Assembly: GCA_963724705.1 (NCBI GenBank)
Contig: CAVRVS010000006.1
Coordinates: 930,001-994,000 of the forward strand
Direction of reading: 5' to 3'
From: DASQPR01 sp963724705
GTDB taxonomy: Bacteria > Actinomycetota > Actinomycetes > Mycobacteriales > Micromonosporaceae
Length of the DNA stretch: 64,000 nucleotides
The first letter of the stretch is position 1, and every line of letters begins with the position of its first letter. Of this stretch, positions 43,366-52,009 are shown piece by piece. The translations under genes were made by a program, and so were the position numbers. The notes under the pieces are model-generated. The model saw only the letters and a program-made list of their open reading frames with translations. It did no database searches and was not told the DNA's origin.

Positions 43366-44805
43366 TCAGAGAATCGGCGCTGGGGTGTACGTACCCGCGT
43401 CGGGGTATTGCCCAACCACGTCGGCGACGCGCTTGGCAACGGCCTCGACCTGCGCGGACGCCGCCCCGGCGAACGCCTCGCGGTCCGCGACCAGCGCGTC
43501 GATCTCGGCGCGGGTGAGCCCGAGCCGCGGGTCACCGGCGAGCCGGTCGAAGAGATCATTATCGGCCGTTGCCTTCTCCCGCATCGCCAGCGCAACCGCG
43601 ACCGCGTGCTCCTTGATCGCCTCGTGGGCGGTCTCCCGGCCGACGCCTCGGCGGGTCGCCGCGACGAGCACCTTCGTCGTCGCGAGGAACGGCAGGTAGC
43701 GGTCGAGTTCGCGGGCGATCACGGCCGGATAAGCGCCGAATTCGTCGAGCACCGTGAGGAACGTCTGGAAGAGCCCATCGACGGCGAAGAATGCATCGGG
43801 CAGGGCAACGCGGCGGACGACCGAGCACGACACGTCGCCCTCGTTCCATTGGTCGCCGGCCAGCTCGCCGACCATTGACAGATATCCCCGGACGATGACG
43901 GCCAGGCCGTTCACGCGTTCGCATGATCGCGTATTCATCTTGTGCGGCATGGCACTCGATCCGACCTGACCGGCCCGGAATCCCTCGGTCACCAACTCCT
44001 GCCCGGCCATCAGCCGGATCGTCGTGGCCAGACTGGACGGCGCGGCCGTCGCCTGGGCCAGCGCGGCGACGACGTCGAAGTCGAGGGAGCGCGGGTACAC
44101 CTGACCGACGCTCGTGAAGACGCGGGTGAAGCCGAGGTGCTCGGCGACACGCTGTTCCAGCGCCGCGACCTTCGCCTCGTCGCCGTCGAACAAGTCGAGC
44201 TGGTCGGCGGACGTGCCGACCGGCCCCTTGATGCCACGCAACGGATAGCGGTGAATCAGGTCGTCGATCCGCTCGTACGCGATCAGTAGCTCCTCGGCCG
44301 CACTTGCGAACCGTTTCCCGAGCGTGGTGGCCTGGGCCGGTACGTTGTGCGACCGGCCGACCATGACCGTCGACTCGTACTCGACCGCTCGCGACGCGAG
44401 CCGGGCCAACGTGGTGACGATCCGTTCCCGAATGAGCGAGAGTGACGCGCGGATCTGCAGTTGCTCAACGTTTTCCGTCAGATCGCGTGACGTCATGCCC
44501 TTGTGGATCTGTTCGTGACCAGCGAGCGCGGAGAACTCCTCAATGCGGGCCTTTACGTCGTGTCGGGTCGCCCGCTCACGTTCGGCGATGCTGGCCAGAT
44601 CGACGTCATCGACGACGGATTCGTACGCCTCGATCACGCCATCGGCCAGCGGAACGCCGAGTTCGCGCTGCGCCCGGAGCACTGCGATCCACAGACGGCG
44701 TTCCGACCGGACCTTCTCCTCGGGCGACCAGATCGTGACCAGCTCCGCACTCGCGTAGCGGGAAGCGAGGACGTTGGGAATGCGCGGCTTGGTCACGGTG
44801 GTCAC
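43366..44805 (-). CDS. purB: Adenylosuccinate lyase
   Basis: Acts twice in purine synthesis, cleaving SAICAR and adenylosuccinate. 479 residues: KPRIPNVLASRYASAELVTI, TSRDLTENVEQLQIR, MVGRSHNVPAQATTLGKRFA (catalytic His) and the superfamily signature GSSAMPHKMNTRSCERVNGL. GTG 44805 or GTG 44796 is the likely start; both lie before KPRIPN and neither has a strong ribosome site. First gene of the leftward purine run. Confidence 0.94.
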   Translation of the reverse strand: MTTVTKPRIPNVLASRYASAELVTIWSPEEKVRSERRLWIAVLRAQRELGVPLADGVIEAYESVVDDVDLASIAERERATRHDVKARIEEFSALAGHEQIHKGMTSRDLTENVEQLQIRASLSLIRERIVTTLARLASRAVEYESTVMVGRSHNVPAQATTLGKRFASAAEELLIAYERIDDLIHRYPLRGIKGPVGTSADQLDLFDGDEAKVAALEQRVAEHLGFTRVFTSVGQVYPRSLDFDVVAALAQATAAPSSLATTIRLMAGQELVTEGFRAGQVGSSAMPHKMNTRSCERVNGLAVIVRGYLSMVGELAGDQWNEGDVSCSVVRRVALPDAFFAVDGLFQTFLTVLDEFGAYPAVIARELDRYLPFLATTKVLVAATRRGVGRETAHEAIKEHAVAVALAMREKATADNDLFDRLAGDPRLGLTRAEIDALVADREAFAGAASAQVEAVAKRVADVVGQYPDAGTYTPAPIL

Positions 44806-44946
44806 GGTGACCCATTGTCGCAGGCCGCGCCCTACCACTTGTGGCAGGCCACGGTAGGTGGCGCGGGCGTCGCGTACGCCGAGCGTCGTAGGCGCGTCGC
44901 CGCGGCGTCATCGAGGGTTGTATGGCTCGCTACCAAGATCCGGTTC

Positions 44947-44952
44947 TAGGGT
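44947..44952 (+). promoter_or_regulatory. -10 box (TAGGGT) for leaderless gene
   Basis: TAGGGT ends 6 nt before ATG 44959 and no ribosome site is present, the pattern of leaderless actinobacterial messages. Confidence 0.4.
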
Positions 44953-44958
44953 GTGGGC

Positions 44959-45405
44959 ATGTCTGACTCCGTCAAGGGACTGCCCGCCGGATACCGTACG
45001 ACGTTCGCGCAGATCATGCGCATCCTCGCGATGGCCACCGGCACGCTGGTCGCCGTACAGTTCGCGCTCGCCGGCTTCGGCGCATTCGGTTCGTTCCACA
45101 AGGAACGCGACTGGGGCGCGCACGAGACGCTCGGCACGATCATTGGCGTGTTCACGATCCTCGTGCTGATCGCGGCCATCGTCGCGCGACCGGGACGGCG
45201 CCCCCTCATCGCCGCCATCGTGCTGTTCGTCCTGGCCGCACCGATCCAGCCGATCCTCGCCAACGCCGGCAAGAACGACGGCGTCGGCTGGGGTGCGCTG
45301 CACGCGTTCGTCGGCGTCGTGATTCTCGGTATGTGCGGGCTGGCGTCGCGCAAAATCGACGCCACGCCGCCGGCTCAGGCGGCGCCGCCGGTCACGGCCG
45401 CCTGA
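44959..45405 (+). CDS. DUF6220-like four-helix membrane protein
   Basis: 148 residues with four membrane helices: MRILAMATGTLVAVQFALAG, ETLGTIIGVFTILVLIAAIV, LIAAIVLFVLAAPIQPILAN and ALHAFVGVVILGMCGLASRK. The His residues at GAHETLGT and LHAFVG recall heme-binding positions in small cytochrome-b-like membrane proteins, but this is not proven. Function unknown. Its end overlaps the convergent YqjF-like gene by 14 nt. Confidence 0.75.
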   Translation: MSDSVKGLPAGYRTTFAQIMRILAMATGTLVAVQFALAGFGAFGSFHKERDWGAHETLGTIIGVFTILVLIAAIVARPGRRPLIAAIVLFVLAAPIQPILANAGKNDGVGWGALHAFVGVVILGMCGLASRKIDATPPAQAAPPVTAA

Positions 45406-46174
45406 CGCCCGCTTCGGGCGGACCAAACCACACGGGTACGCCCGGCGAGAAGAGCACGCTCGCCGGTGCGCCCATGGGGCCTGGCAGTCCGGCCGCCGCG
45501 ACCAGCTCGTCGTCCACGTCGAGCAACTCGGCGTGGTGCAGCGGCCAGGCCGGATGCACGTTCGGCTGGTACGTGGTCCGGCCGTACCAGCGGTTATGCA
45601 GTCCCCAGCGGGCGGTGAGAAAGTCGTCCAGCGGCCCCGGCCGCTCGATGCGCGAGCCGATACGGACCGACAGGCGCGAAGCCGGGCGGCCCTGATCGCG
45701 TGGCCAGCGTCGGCGCGACCGGTAGCGGATGATGTCGCCGTCGCGCTCGATCGACATGGCCGCCCACATGTACGGCAGCCGGAACAGCGACCGCGCGACC
45801 ACCACCGGCGCGAGCCGGCTGGACTCCAGCGACCGGAACACCACGCCCCGCCGCCCCGATCCATCGACCGAGTAGAGCCGCACATTCGTCTCCGGGAATG
45901 TGCCGAGGTACGGCAGCCCGGGCGTACGGCCGACGCCGATACGCCACATCCGGAACGCGACCAGGCCCACCCAGCTCGTGCCGTCGTGGATGTCGGCGGT
46001 CGTCCCGGGCGGGAGGAGCGGTGCGACGGCCTCCGGCGCGACCGGCCAGTGCACGAACGTCAGATCACGCCACTGCTGGGTGAGCAGTCGCTGGCGCGGC
46101 GTCCGCGGCGGCACCCGCGTGACCGGCTCCGGTTCTGGTGCCGGCGCCGGGTGCGTTCCTCGCGTCGTTGTCAC
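45392..46174 (-). CDS. YqjF-like (DUF2071) protein
   Basis: 260 residues. WRDLTFVHWPVAPEAVAPLL-PPG, SWVGLVAFRMWRIGVGR, FPETNVRLYSVDGSGRRGVV and LTARWGLHNRWYGRTTYQPN are the DUF2071 pattern. The fold resembles acetoacetate decarboxylase-type barrels; no function is known. GTG 46174 is preceded, 7 nt away, by a -10-like TAGCGT (46187-46182), so it may be leaderless. Confidence 0.8.
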   Translation of the reverse strand: MTTTRGTHPAPAPEPEPVTRVPPRTPRQRLLTQQWRDLTFVHWPVAPEAVAPLLPPGTTADIHDGTSWVGLVAFRMWRIGVGRTPGLPYLGTFPETNVRLYSVDGSGRRGVVFRSLESSRLAPVVVARSLFRLPYMWAAMSIERDGDIIRYRSRRRWPRDQGRPASRLSVRIGSRIERPGPLDDFLTARWGLHNRWYGRTTYQPNVHPAWPLHHAELLDVDDELVAAAGLPGPMGAPASVLFSPGVPVWFGPPEAGVRRP

Positions 46175-46201
46175 GTTGCGGACGCTACGCCGCCCGTCCA
46201 A

Positions 46202-46263
46202 GATCCACCGCAGCGGACGATTGGCGTCGTTACAGCGACCCAAATCGTCCACCGCGGTGGATC
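46202..46263 (-). terminator. Long hairpin after thiolase gene
   Basis: GATCCACCGC (46202-46211) pairs with GCGGTGGATC (46254-46263), and GGACGATT (46215-46222) with AATCGTCC (46243-46250), across a 3x3 internal loop. It lies 52 nt past the thiolase stop and before the YqjF gene. Confidence 0.6.
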
Positions 46264-46315
46264 ATCCGGTGCCGAGGCAACGTGACGCGCGGCCCGGAGA
46301 TTGGGCACCAGGCGC

Positions 46316-47620
46316 TCAGCGGTCCAGGATCGCGGTCACGCCCTGGCCGCCGGCGGCGCAGATCGAAATCAGGCCACGGCCGGAGCCCTTCTCGGCCAAC
46401 AACTTGGCCAGGGTCGCGACGATCCGCCCGCCGGTCGCCGCGAACGGATGCCCGGCGGCCAGCGACGAGCCGTTGACGTTCAATTTCGTCCGGTCGATCG
46501 GCCCGAGCGGCTCGCGGAGACCCAGCCGCGCCTTGGCGAATTCCGGATCTTCCCAGGCGGCCAGCGTCGCCAGCACCTGAGACGCGAATGCCTCGTGGAT
46601 CTCGTAGAAGTCGAAGTCGCCGAGGGTCAGCCCGGCCCGGGCCAGCATCTTCGGCACCGCGAACACCGGCGCGGTCAGCAGGCCGTCCGGTTCGCCGCCG
46701 GTCGATGGGTCGCCATGGACGAAGTCGACCGCTGCGGTTTGCGAGAAGCTCAGGTAGGCGAGCACCGGCAGCCGGCGCGCCGCGGCCCACTCCTCGGTCG
46801 CTAGCAAGACGAGCGCCGCACCGTCGGTGAGCGGCGTCGAGTTCCCGGCAGTCATGGTCGGGTCGGGGCCGCGCTTGCCGTATACGGGCTTGAGTTTCGC
46901 CAGTTTCTCGATCGTCGTGTCGTCGCGCAGATTCTGGTCGCGGGTGAGCCCCAGATACGGCGTCATCAGGTCGTCGAAGAACCCGCGGTCGTAGGCGGCG
47001 GCCAGATTGCGGTGCGACGCGAGTGCCAGTTCGTCCTGCTCGGCACGGCCGATATGCCATTGCCGCGCGGTTATCGCCGCGTGTTCACCCATCGACAGGC
47101 CGGTGCGCGGCTCGGCGTTGCGCGGCCGATCCGGACGGAATGCCGCCATCGGCCGCAGCTTCACGGCGGCCCTCGCGCGGGCGCCGAAGCTCCGTGCGCG
47201 GTGGAGTTCCAGGAGAGTACGGCGCATCTGCTCGTTCATGCCGAGCGGCGCATCCGAGGTGGTGTCCACGCCGCCGGCGATGCCGGAGTCGATCTGCCCA
47301 AGCGCGATCTTGTTCGCAACGAGGATCGCCGCTTCCAGACCGGTGCCACACGCCTGCTGAACGTCGTACGCCGGCGTACGTGAATCAAGCCGTGAGCCGA
47401 GCACGCACTCACGCGTCAGGTTGAAATCCCGGCTGTGTTTGAGCACCGCGCCGGCCACGACCTCACCGAGCACCTCGCCGGCCAGTCCGAACCGGGCGAC
47501 GAGTCCATTCAACGCCGACGTCAGCATGTCCTGGTTGGACGCCGTGGCGTAGCGGCTGTCGGAGCGCGCGAACGGGATGCGGTTGCCACCGACGATGGCG
47601 ACCCGGCGGACGGTGCTCAT
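46316..47620 (-). CDS. Acetyl-CoA C-acyltransferase (thiolase), FadA2-like
   Basis: Thiolytic cleavage of 3-ketoacyl-CoA. 434 residues: GGNRIPFARSDSRYA, nucleophile Cys in QQACGTGLEAAILVANKIAL, GGVDTTSDAPLGMN, EIHEAFASQVLA, NVNGSSLAAGHPFAATGGR and the terminal CAAGGQG. The longer size and the ASNQDMLTSAL start match mycobacterial FadA2. It is divergent from a FabG4-like gene followed by an HtdX-like gene, the same trio as Rv0243-Rv0242c-Rv0241c of M. tuberculosis (from memory). Confidence 0.9.
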   Translation of the reverse strand: MSTVRRVAIVGGNRIPFARSDSRYATASNQDMLTSALNGLVARFGLAGEVLGEVVAGAVLKHSRDFNLTRECVLGSRLDSRTPAYDVQQACGTGLEAAILVANKIALGQIDSGIAGGVDTTSDAPLGMNEQMRRTLLELHRARSFGARARAAVKLRPMAAFRPDRPRNAEPRTGLSMGEHAAITARQWHIGRAEQDELALASHRNLAAAYDRGFFDDLMTPYLGLTRDQNLRDDTTIEKLAKLKPVYGKRGPDPTMTAGNSTPLTDGAALVLLATEEWAAARRLPVLAYLSFSQTAAVDFVHGDPSTGGEPDGLLTAPVFAVPKMLARAGLTLGDFDFYEIHEAFASQVLATLAAWEDPEFAKARLGLREPLGPIDRTKLNVNGSSLAAGHPFAATGGRIVATLAKLLAEKGSGRGLISICAAGGQGVTAILDR

Positions 47621-47650
47621 GCGATCTCCTTGTGCGGTGGTCGTCGGGCG

Positions 47651-47770
47651 CGTCGACCCGGCGACTCAGCGTCGACCCGGCGACTGAGCGTTCGGCCCGG
47701 CCGGCGGGCACCGGGCCGACGAGTGTGCCTCGGGCCGATAAGCGTGCGGCGGCCCGATGAGTGAGTGTCG
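47651..47770. repeat. Degenerate 19-21-nt repeat array
   Basis: CGTCGACCCGGCGACTCAG (47651-47669) and CGTCGACCCGGCGACTGAG (47670-47688) are near-identical and adjacent; further copies such as GGGCCGACGAGTGTG and GGGCCGATAAGCGTG continue to about 47770. The 384-nt gap between thiolase and fabG4 otherwise holds the operator at 47927. Confidence 0.5.
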
Positions 47771-47926
47771 CCCCGGCGGGTGGCTTCGTGGCGATCCACA
47801 CACCCGTTGGGATAAGCGTGGTCGAATCAATCGTCATCGAATGGGTAGACGTTTGTCGCGTTTGTTGGCATCGCGTGTGTCGGCGTGTTGTGGCGGGCGC
47901 GTCCGTATGGCACTGCCGATGGCAAT

Positions 47927-47942
47927 GTTACTAGTGAGTAGC
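47927..47942. promoter_or_regulatory. Candidate TetR operator between thiolase and fabG4
   Basis: GTTAC-TAGTGA-GTAGC: two 5-nt half-sites, four of five complementary, 6 nt apart. The same design occurs twice at the TetR gene (51879-51910). Lies 63 nt before the fabG4 start. Confidence 0.55.
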
Positions 47943-48004
47943 CTAACGTCCGGCACGTTGAGAGCGTTTAGCGATCCACTGCCGTCGCTACGAAGGGAGC
48001 CACC

Positions 48005-49489
48005 GTGTCTGACCGTTACGCGAATTTCGCCGCCACCGGCGCCGGCCGCGCCCTGGTCAAGCGCCTCGGTCTGCCGGATCCACCCCGGCTGCGCCGCTAT
48101 CACCCGGGCGCCCGCGAACTGGCCGGCGCCGTTCTGCTCGGTGGCGACGGTCGGCTAGGAGAACCGATCGCGCGGGTACTCGCGAACCTCGACGCCGACG
48201 TACGTCGACCGACCGTGACGGCACCCGGTGCGGTCGAGACCGCCTCGCCGGCGATGGCGGCACCCGCGCTGGTCGAGCCCGGTGTTGGATACGCCACCCC
48301 AATTGCCGGCACCGACCACACCGCAGCCGCCGCCACGCTCGACCTGACCGAGCCGGCCCTGTCCGGCCGCTTCGGCGCGCTCATCTTCGACGCCACCGGC
48401 ATCACGTCGGCGGGCGACCTGCAGGATCTGTACGCGTTCTTCCAGCCGTACGCCCGCTCGCTCGTACCGTGTGGCCGGGTCATCGTCTTCGGTACGCCGC
48501 CGGACGCGGCGACCACGGTGGACGAGGCGATCGCGCAGCGGGCATTGGAAGGGTTCACCCGGTCGGTCGGCAAGGAGTTCGGTCGCGGCACGACGGCGCA
48601 ACTCGTCTACGTGGCACCGGGCGCCGAATCGCGGATCGAGTCGACGTTGCGGTTCCTGGTCTCCGGCAAGTCGGCGTACGTCTCCGGCCAGGTGATCCGC
48701 ATCGGCGCAGCCGGCAAGCCAGCCACCGATCCGGAGATCTGGAACTGGGAGCGTCCCCTCGTCGGCAAGGTCGCCCTCGTTACGGGAGCGGCGCGCGGCA
48801 TCGGCGCCTCGATCGCGCATGTGCTGTCGCGGGATGGCGCCGTCGTGGTCTGCCTCGACCTTCCGGCCGCCGGTGACGCCTTGAGTCTGGTCGCCAACGA
48901 AATCGGCGGCACGGCGCTTCAACTCGACCTGACCGCGGCCGACGCGCCCGAGCGCCTGGTCGACTTCATGCGTGAGCGCTACGGCCGCATCGACATCGTG
49001 GTCCACAACGCCGGAGTCACACGGGACAAGACGCTGGCAAACATGTCCGATGCCATGTGGTCGACCGTGCTCGCGGTGAACCTGATCGCGCCGCAACGAG
49101 TCAACGAGGCTCTCACACAGACGAACCTCATGCCGGCCGGTGGCCGGATTGTTGGCGTGTCCTCCATCGCGGGCATCGCCGGGAACCGGGGTCAGACGAA
49201 CTACGCCACGTCCAAGGCCGGCGTGATCGGACTCGTCGCCGCGTCCGCGGCCGCCTTGACCGCAAAGGGAATCACGGTCAACGCCGTCGCACCCGGATTC
49301 ATCGAGACCGCGATGACCGCCACCATGCCGATGTTCCTGCGCGAGGCGGGCCGCCGCATGAACAGCCTGGCCCAGGGCGGTCTGCCGATCGACGTCGCGG
49401 AGACGATCGCGTGGCTGGCCTCGCCCGGCTCCGACGGCGTGACCGGCAACGTCGTCCGCGTCTGCGGCCAGAGCCTGTTGGGGGCGTGA
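48005..49489 (+). CDS. fabG4: High-molecular-weight FabG (3-oxoacyl reductase)
   Basis: 494 residues, larger than ordinary FabG because a degenerate N-terminal flavodoxin-like half (about 1-200) precedes the SDR domain. The SDR part has VALVTGAARGIGASIAHVLS, NAGVTRDKTLANM, and the Ser-Tyr-Lys triad in GVSSIAGIAGNRGQTNYATS-KAG. Such HMwFabG proteins reduce 3-ketoacyl-CoA with NADH in mycobacteria. GTG 48005 follows AAGGGAG. It is coupled by a 1-nt stop/start overlap to the hydratase, suggesting sequential reductase and dehydratase steps. Confidence 0.9.
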   Translation: MSDRYANFAATGAGRALVKRLGLPDPPRLRRYHPGARELAGAVLLGGDGRLGEPIARVLANLDADVRRPTVTAPGAVETASPAMAAPALVEPGVGYATPIAGTDHTAAAATLDLTEPALSGRFGALIFDATGITSAGDLQDLYAFFQPYARSLVPCGRVIVFGTPPDAATTVDEAIAQRALEGFTRSVGKEFGRGTTAQLVYVAPGAESRIESTLRFLVSGKSAYVSGQVIRIGAAGKPATDPEIWNWERPLVGKVALVTGAARGIGASIAHVLSRDGAVVVCLDLPAAGDALSLVANEIGGTALQLDLTAADAPERLVDFMRERYGRIDIVVHNAGVTRDKTLANMSDAMWSTVLAVNLIAPQRVNEALTQTNLMPAGGRIVGVSSIAGIAGNRGQTNYATSKAGVIGLVAASAAALTAKGITVNAVAPGFIETAMTATMPMFLREAGRRMNSLAQGGLPIDVAETIAWLASPGSDGVTGNVVRVCGQSLLGA

Positions 49490-50364
49490 TGGATGTTGAG
49501 TTGACCCGGGTGCCGGCGACGCGATCGCTTTACCGCAAGGCGGTGCGCGGGTCGGTCCGGCGGCGCAACGAGGACCCGGACCCGCGACTACCGGACACCC
49601 GACTGCTGCTGCGCGGCGTCGAGGCCGACATCGAAAAGCTCTCCGCGTACGACCGCGTGTGCGGATTCCGCTTGGCCGACACGTTGCCGGTGACGTATCC
49701 GCACGTACTCGCGTTTCCCCTGGCCATCGAGTTGATGGGCGCGCCGGCCTTTCCGTTTCCGGTCATCGGCCTGGTGCACATCGGAAACCGGATCACGCAG
49801 GCGCGGCCGATCCGGGTCGGCGAGCGGCTCGACTTCGCGGTGCGTACCGAGTCCCTGCGGTCACACCCGCGCGGTCGGCAATTCGATGTCGTCGCGACGG
49901 CGACGGTGGACGGCGTCGAGGTGTGGCACGGAGTGTCCACGTACCTGCGGCGGGACAAGGCGATTGAGCCGCGCCCGCCGGAGGTCGCGCTGGCCGGTGA
50001 CGGGAATCGACCGGTCGACGATTCGCCGCCGACGGCGATCTGGCCGGTCGGCACCGACATCGGGCGGGCCTATGCCGCGGTCTCCGGCGACCGCAATCCG
50101 ATCCATCTATCGCGGCTCGGCGCCCGGGCATTCGGATTCACGCGCCCGATCGCGCACGGTATGTGGACCATGGCCCACTCCGTCGCCGCCTTGGAAGGCA
50201 AGCTCGGGGACACGTACACGGTCGACGTTGCGTTCCGGCGGCCGGTCGCGCTGCCGTCCACGGTCGCCTGGCGGGCCCGCCGCGACAGTGAAGGCTGGAC
50301 GATCGCGGTCGTCGACCCGGCATCCGGCCGGCCGCACCTCACCGGATCCGTCGCGCCGGCCTGA
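49489..50364 (+). CDS. MaoC-like hydratase (HtdX-like)
   Basis: 291 residues, double hotdog. The C-terminal half has the hydratase-2 motif AVSGDRNPIHLSRLGARAFG-FTRPIAHGMW with catalytic Asp and His; the N-terminal half has degenerated. It should convert between enoyl- and (R)-3-hydroxyacyl-CoA. ATG 49489 shares one base with the fabG4 stop (TGATG). Same order as mycobacterial fabG4-htdX. Confidence 0.88.
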   Translation: MDVELTRVPATRSLYRKAVRGSVRRRNEDPDPRLPDTRLLLRGVEADIEKLSAYDRVCGFRLADTLPVTYPHVLAFPLAIELMGAPAFPFPVIGLVHIGNRITQARPIRVGERLDFAVRTESLRSHPRGRQFDVVATATVDGVEVWHGVSTYLRRDKAIEPRPPEVALAGDGNRPVDDSPPTAIWPVGTDIGRAYAAVSGDRNPIHLSRLGARAFGFTRPIAHGMWTMAHSVAALEGKLGDTYTVDVAFRRPVALPSTVAWRARRDSEGWTIAVVDPASGRPHLTGSVAPA

Positions 50365-50369
50365 TTGCC

Positions 50370-51032
50370 TCAGCTCGTCGACGGCTGCGGCGTCGGCGCG
50401 GTCTGGGGCGTCGGCGCGGTCTGGCCGCCCCCCGGCGCCGTGCCGTTCTGGCCCGGTTGGCCGAAGCCGCCTCGATTGCCCGGGCCGAAGCCGTTGCCGC
50501 CGCGGTTACCGAACCCGGGCCCAAAGCCATCGTGGCCCGGACCGAAGCGACTGACCGGCACGCGGCGGTTGTCGTCGTCATGCGTGGCGAGCGCGGTGAT
50601 GCCGGAACCGAGAAGGCCACCAAGGATCAACCCCACGAGGCCGGGTACGAGGGCTCGACGCCACCCCGGCCACGCACGCCAGGAGCGCCGCTCGGCGTTC
50701 GCCGAGGGCACGGCCCCGGCCGGCGCGGCGGAGTAGCCGACCGGCACCCAGCCCGGCGGTGGCGCCCAGCCGGGCGGTGGCGCCCACGCTCCGGGCGGAA
50801 GTCCCGACGGTGCCGCTCCGGTCGACGGCGGCCCGACGGGCATCGCGGCTGCCGGCGCCGTGGCCGGTCCGGCTGGCGGCGCCGCCGGCTCGCTCGACGC
50901 GGCCGGGACCGCGGCCGGAGGCGGCTGTTGGGCCAACGGCACGGTCTCCTGGTCGGCTCGTGGCTGCCCCGACTCGGGCGGGACGCGACCAGGTTCGGGC
51001 GCGGCCGGAGCGGGCTCGGGCTTGTCGGTCAT
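50370..51032 (-). CDS. Pro/Ala-rich membrane protein
   Basis: 220 residues. A Pro/Ala/Glu-rich cytoplasmic part with a tandem WAPPPGWAPPPGW unit precedes one membrane helix (about 135-155, LVPGLVGLILGGLLGSGITA), then an Asp/Arg and Gly-Asn-Phe-rich outer tail (GFGPGFGNRGGNGFGPGNRG) with a TAPTPQ repeat. No enzymatic domain; unknown function. ATG 51032 with AGGAGG site. Convergent with the MaoC gene, 5 nt apart. Confidence 0.7.
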   Translation of the reverse strand: MTDKPEPAPAAPEPGRVPPESGQPRADQETVPLAQQPPPAAVPAASSEPAAPPAGPATAPAAAMPVGPPSTGAAPSGLPPGAWAPPPGWAPPPGWVPVGYSAAPAGAVPSANAERRSWRAWPGWRRALVPGLVGLILGGLLGSGITALATHDDDNRRVPVSRFGPGHDGFGPGFGNRGGNGFGPGNRGGFGQPGQNGTAPGGGQTAPTPQTAPTPQPSTS

Positions 51033-51196
51033 GACGGCCTCCTGCGGACGGCGACGCTGCGGACGGATAGTTCGCCATTGCCAGGCTCGACCGCCGAGCT
51101 TGGCGGCGGCCATGACAAACCTGTGGATTGGCTAGCAACGCCCGGCGTCATCGGCGTGCCGGAGCGCTCCGTCCTTTATCGGCCACAGCAGTGCGC

Positions 51197-51865
51197 TTAC
51201 CCCGACGCTTCGACGGCGCTGCTGTGACGAAGTCGCGAGCCGTCCGAAAGGCCGGAAGACTTCCACGTCACTCCATCGAGCAGCTGGCCGGCCCCGAGCC
51301 AGACGACGTTCATCAGGCGACCGGCGACCGACTCCGGTTGTTCGTCGGGATGGTCGGCGAGCCAGTCCGCCAGCGACTCGCTCGCACCGACCAACGCGAA
51401 CGCGAGCGGCGTCAGGTCGGTCGTACCGGGCGACCCGCCGCGACCCTCGACGACGCGCGCGAGCATGCCGGCGACGACGTCGATCATCCGCGCCCGCATC
51501 GTCGCAACTTCGTCCGCGAACGGGCCCCGCGCCTGCCGGTACAGCACCGACCAGCCGTCGCGGTTAGCGGCGACGTACCCGAAGAAGGCCCGCATGCCGT
51601 GCCACAGCTGCTCGTCCGGCGCGAGAGCCGGATCGACGACGTCGACAATGGCTTGCATCACCCGGGTGCCTTCGCGATGCAGACACGCCACGAACACGTC
51701 GTCCTTGGCACCGAGGTAGGCGTACACCATCGGTTTGCTGACGCCGGCCCGGGCCGCGATGTCCTCCATCGAGGCGGCGTGGAAGCCGAGCCGGGCAAAC
51801 TCCGCCACTGCCGCGTCGAGCATCTGAGGCTCGCGCACGCTGCGGGGCAGTCGTCGGGCCGACAT
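51197..51865 (-). CDS. TetR family regulator of the lipid locus
   Basis: 222 residues. The N-terminal HTH reads MLDAAVAEFARLGFHAASME-DIAARAGVSKPMVYAYLGAK; the helical ligand domain follows and ends in a variable tail. ATG 51865 (MSARRLPRS) or ATG 51877 (MLAS) may be used; TATGCT, 7 nt before 51865, fits a leaderless start there. Two palindromes lie directly upstream between it and the SCP2 gene, and a like site precedes fabG4, so it probably represses both sets until an acyl-CoA or similar ligand binds. The ligand is unknown. Confidence 0.88.
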   Translation of the reverse strand: MSARRLPRSVREPQMLDAAVAEFARLGFHAASMEDIAARAGVSKPMVYAYLGAKDDVFVACLHREGTRVMQAIVDVVDPALAPDEQLWHGMRAFFGYVAANRDGWSVLYRQARGPFADEVATMRARMIDVVAGMLARVVEGRGGSPGTTDLTPLAFALVGASESLADWLADHPDEQPESVAGRLMNVVWLGAGQLLDGVTWKSSGLSDGSRLRHSSAVEASG

Positions 51866-51878
51866 GCTTGCGAGCATA

Positions 51879-51910
51879 CTTACTCGTGCGTAAGGTTACG
51901 CATCAGTAAC
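51879..51910. promoter_or_regulatory. Two adjacent TetR-type palindromes
   Basis: CTTAC-TCGTGC-GTAAG (51879-51894) and GTTAC-GCATCA-GTAAC (51895-51910) are both perfect 5+6+5 palindromes placed back to back. They sit just upstream of the TetR gene and 100 nt before the SCP2 gene. Confidence 0.65.
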
Positions 51911-52009
51911 TTGCGAGTCGCGTCCCGCCGGCGCCGCTCGCCGCCGACTTCGCCGGTCGCGCATGTCCGCGTGCGACATGACCGATCGGCGCGCACGAGA
52001 GGACACCCC

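Noticed and set aside
47617..47799. A 60-residue minus-strand frame in the thiolase-fabG4 gap
   Set aside because: It is the translation of the degenerate repeats, Arg-rich, with no ribosome site.
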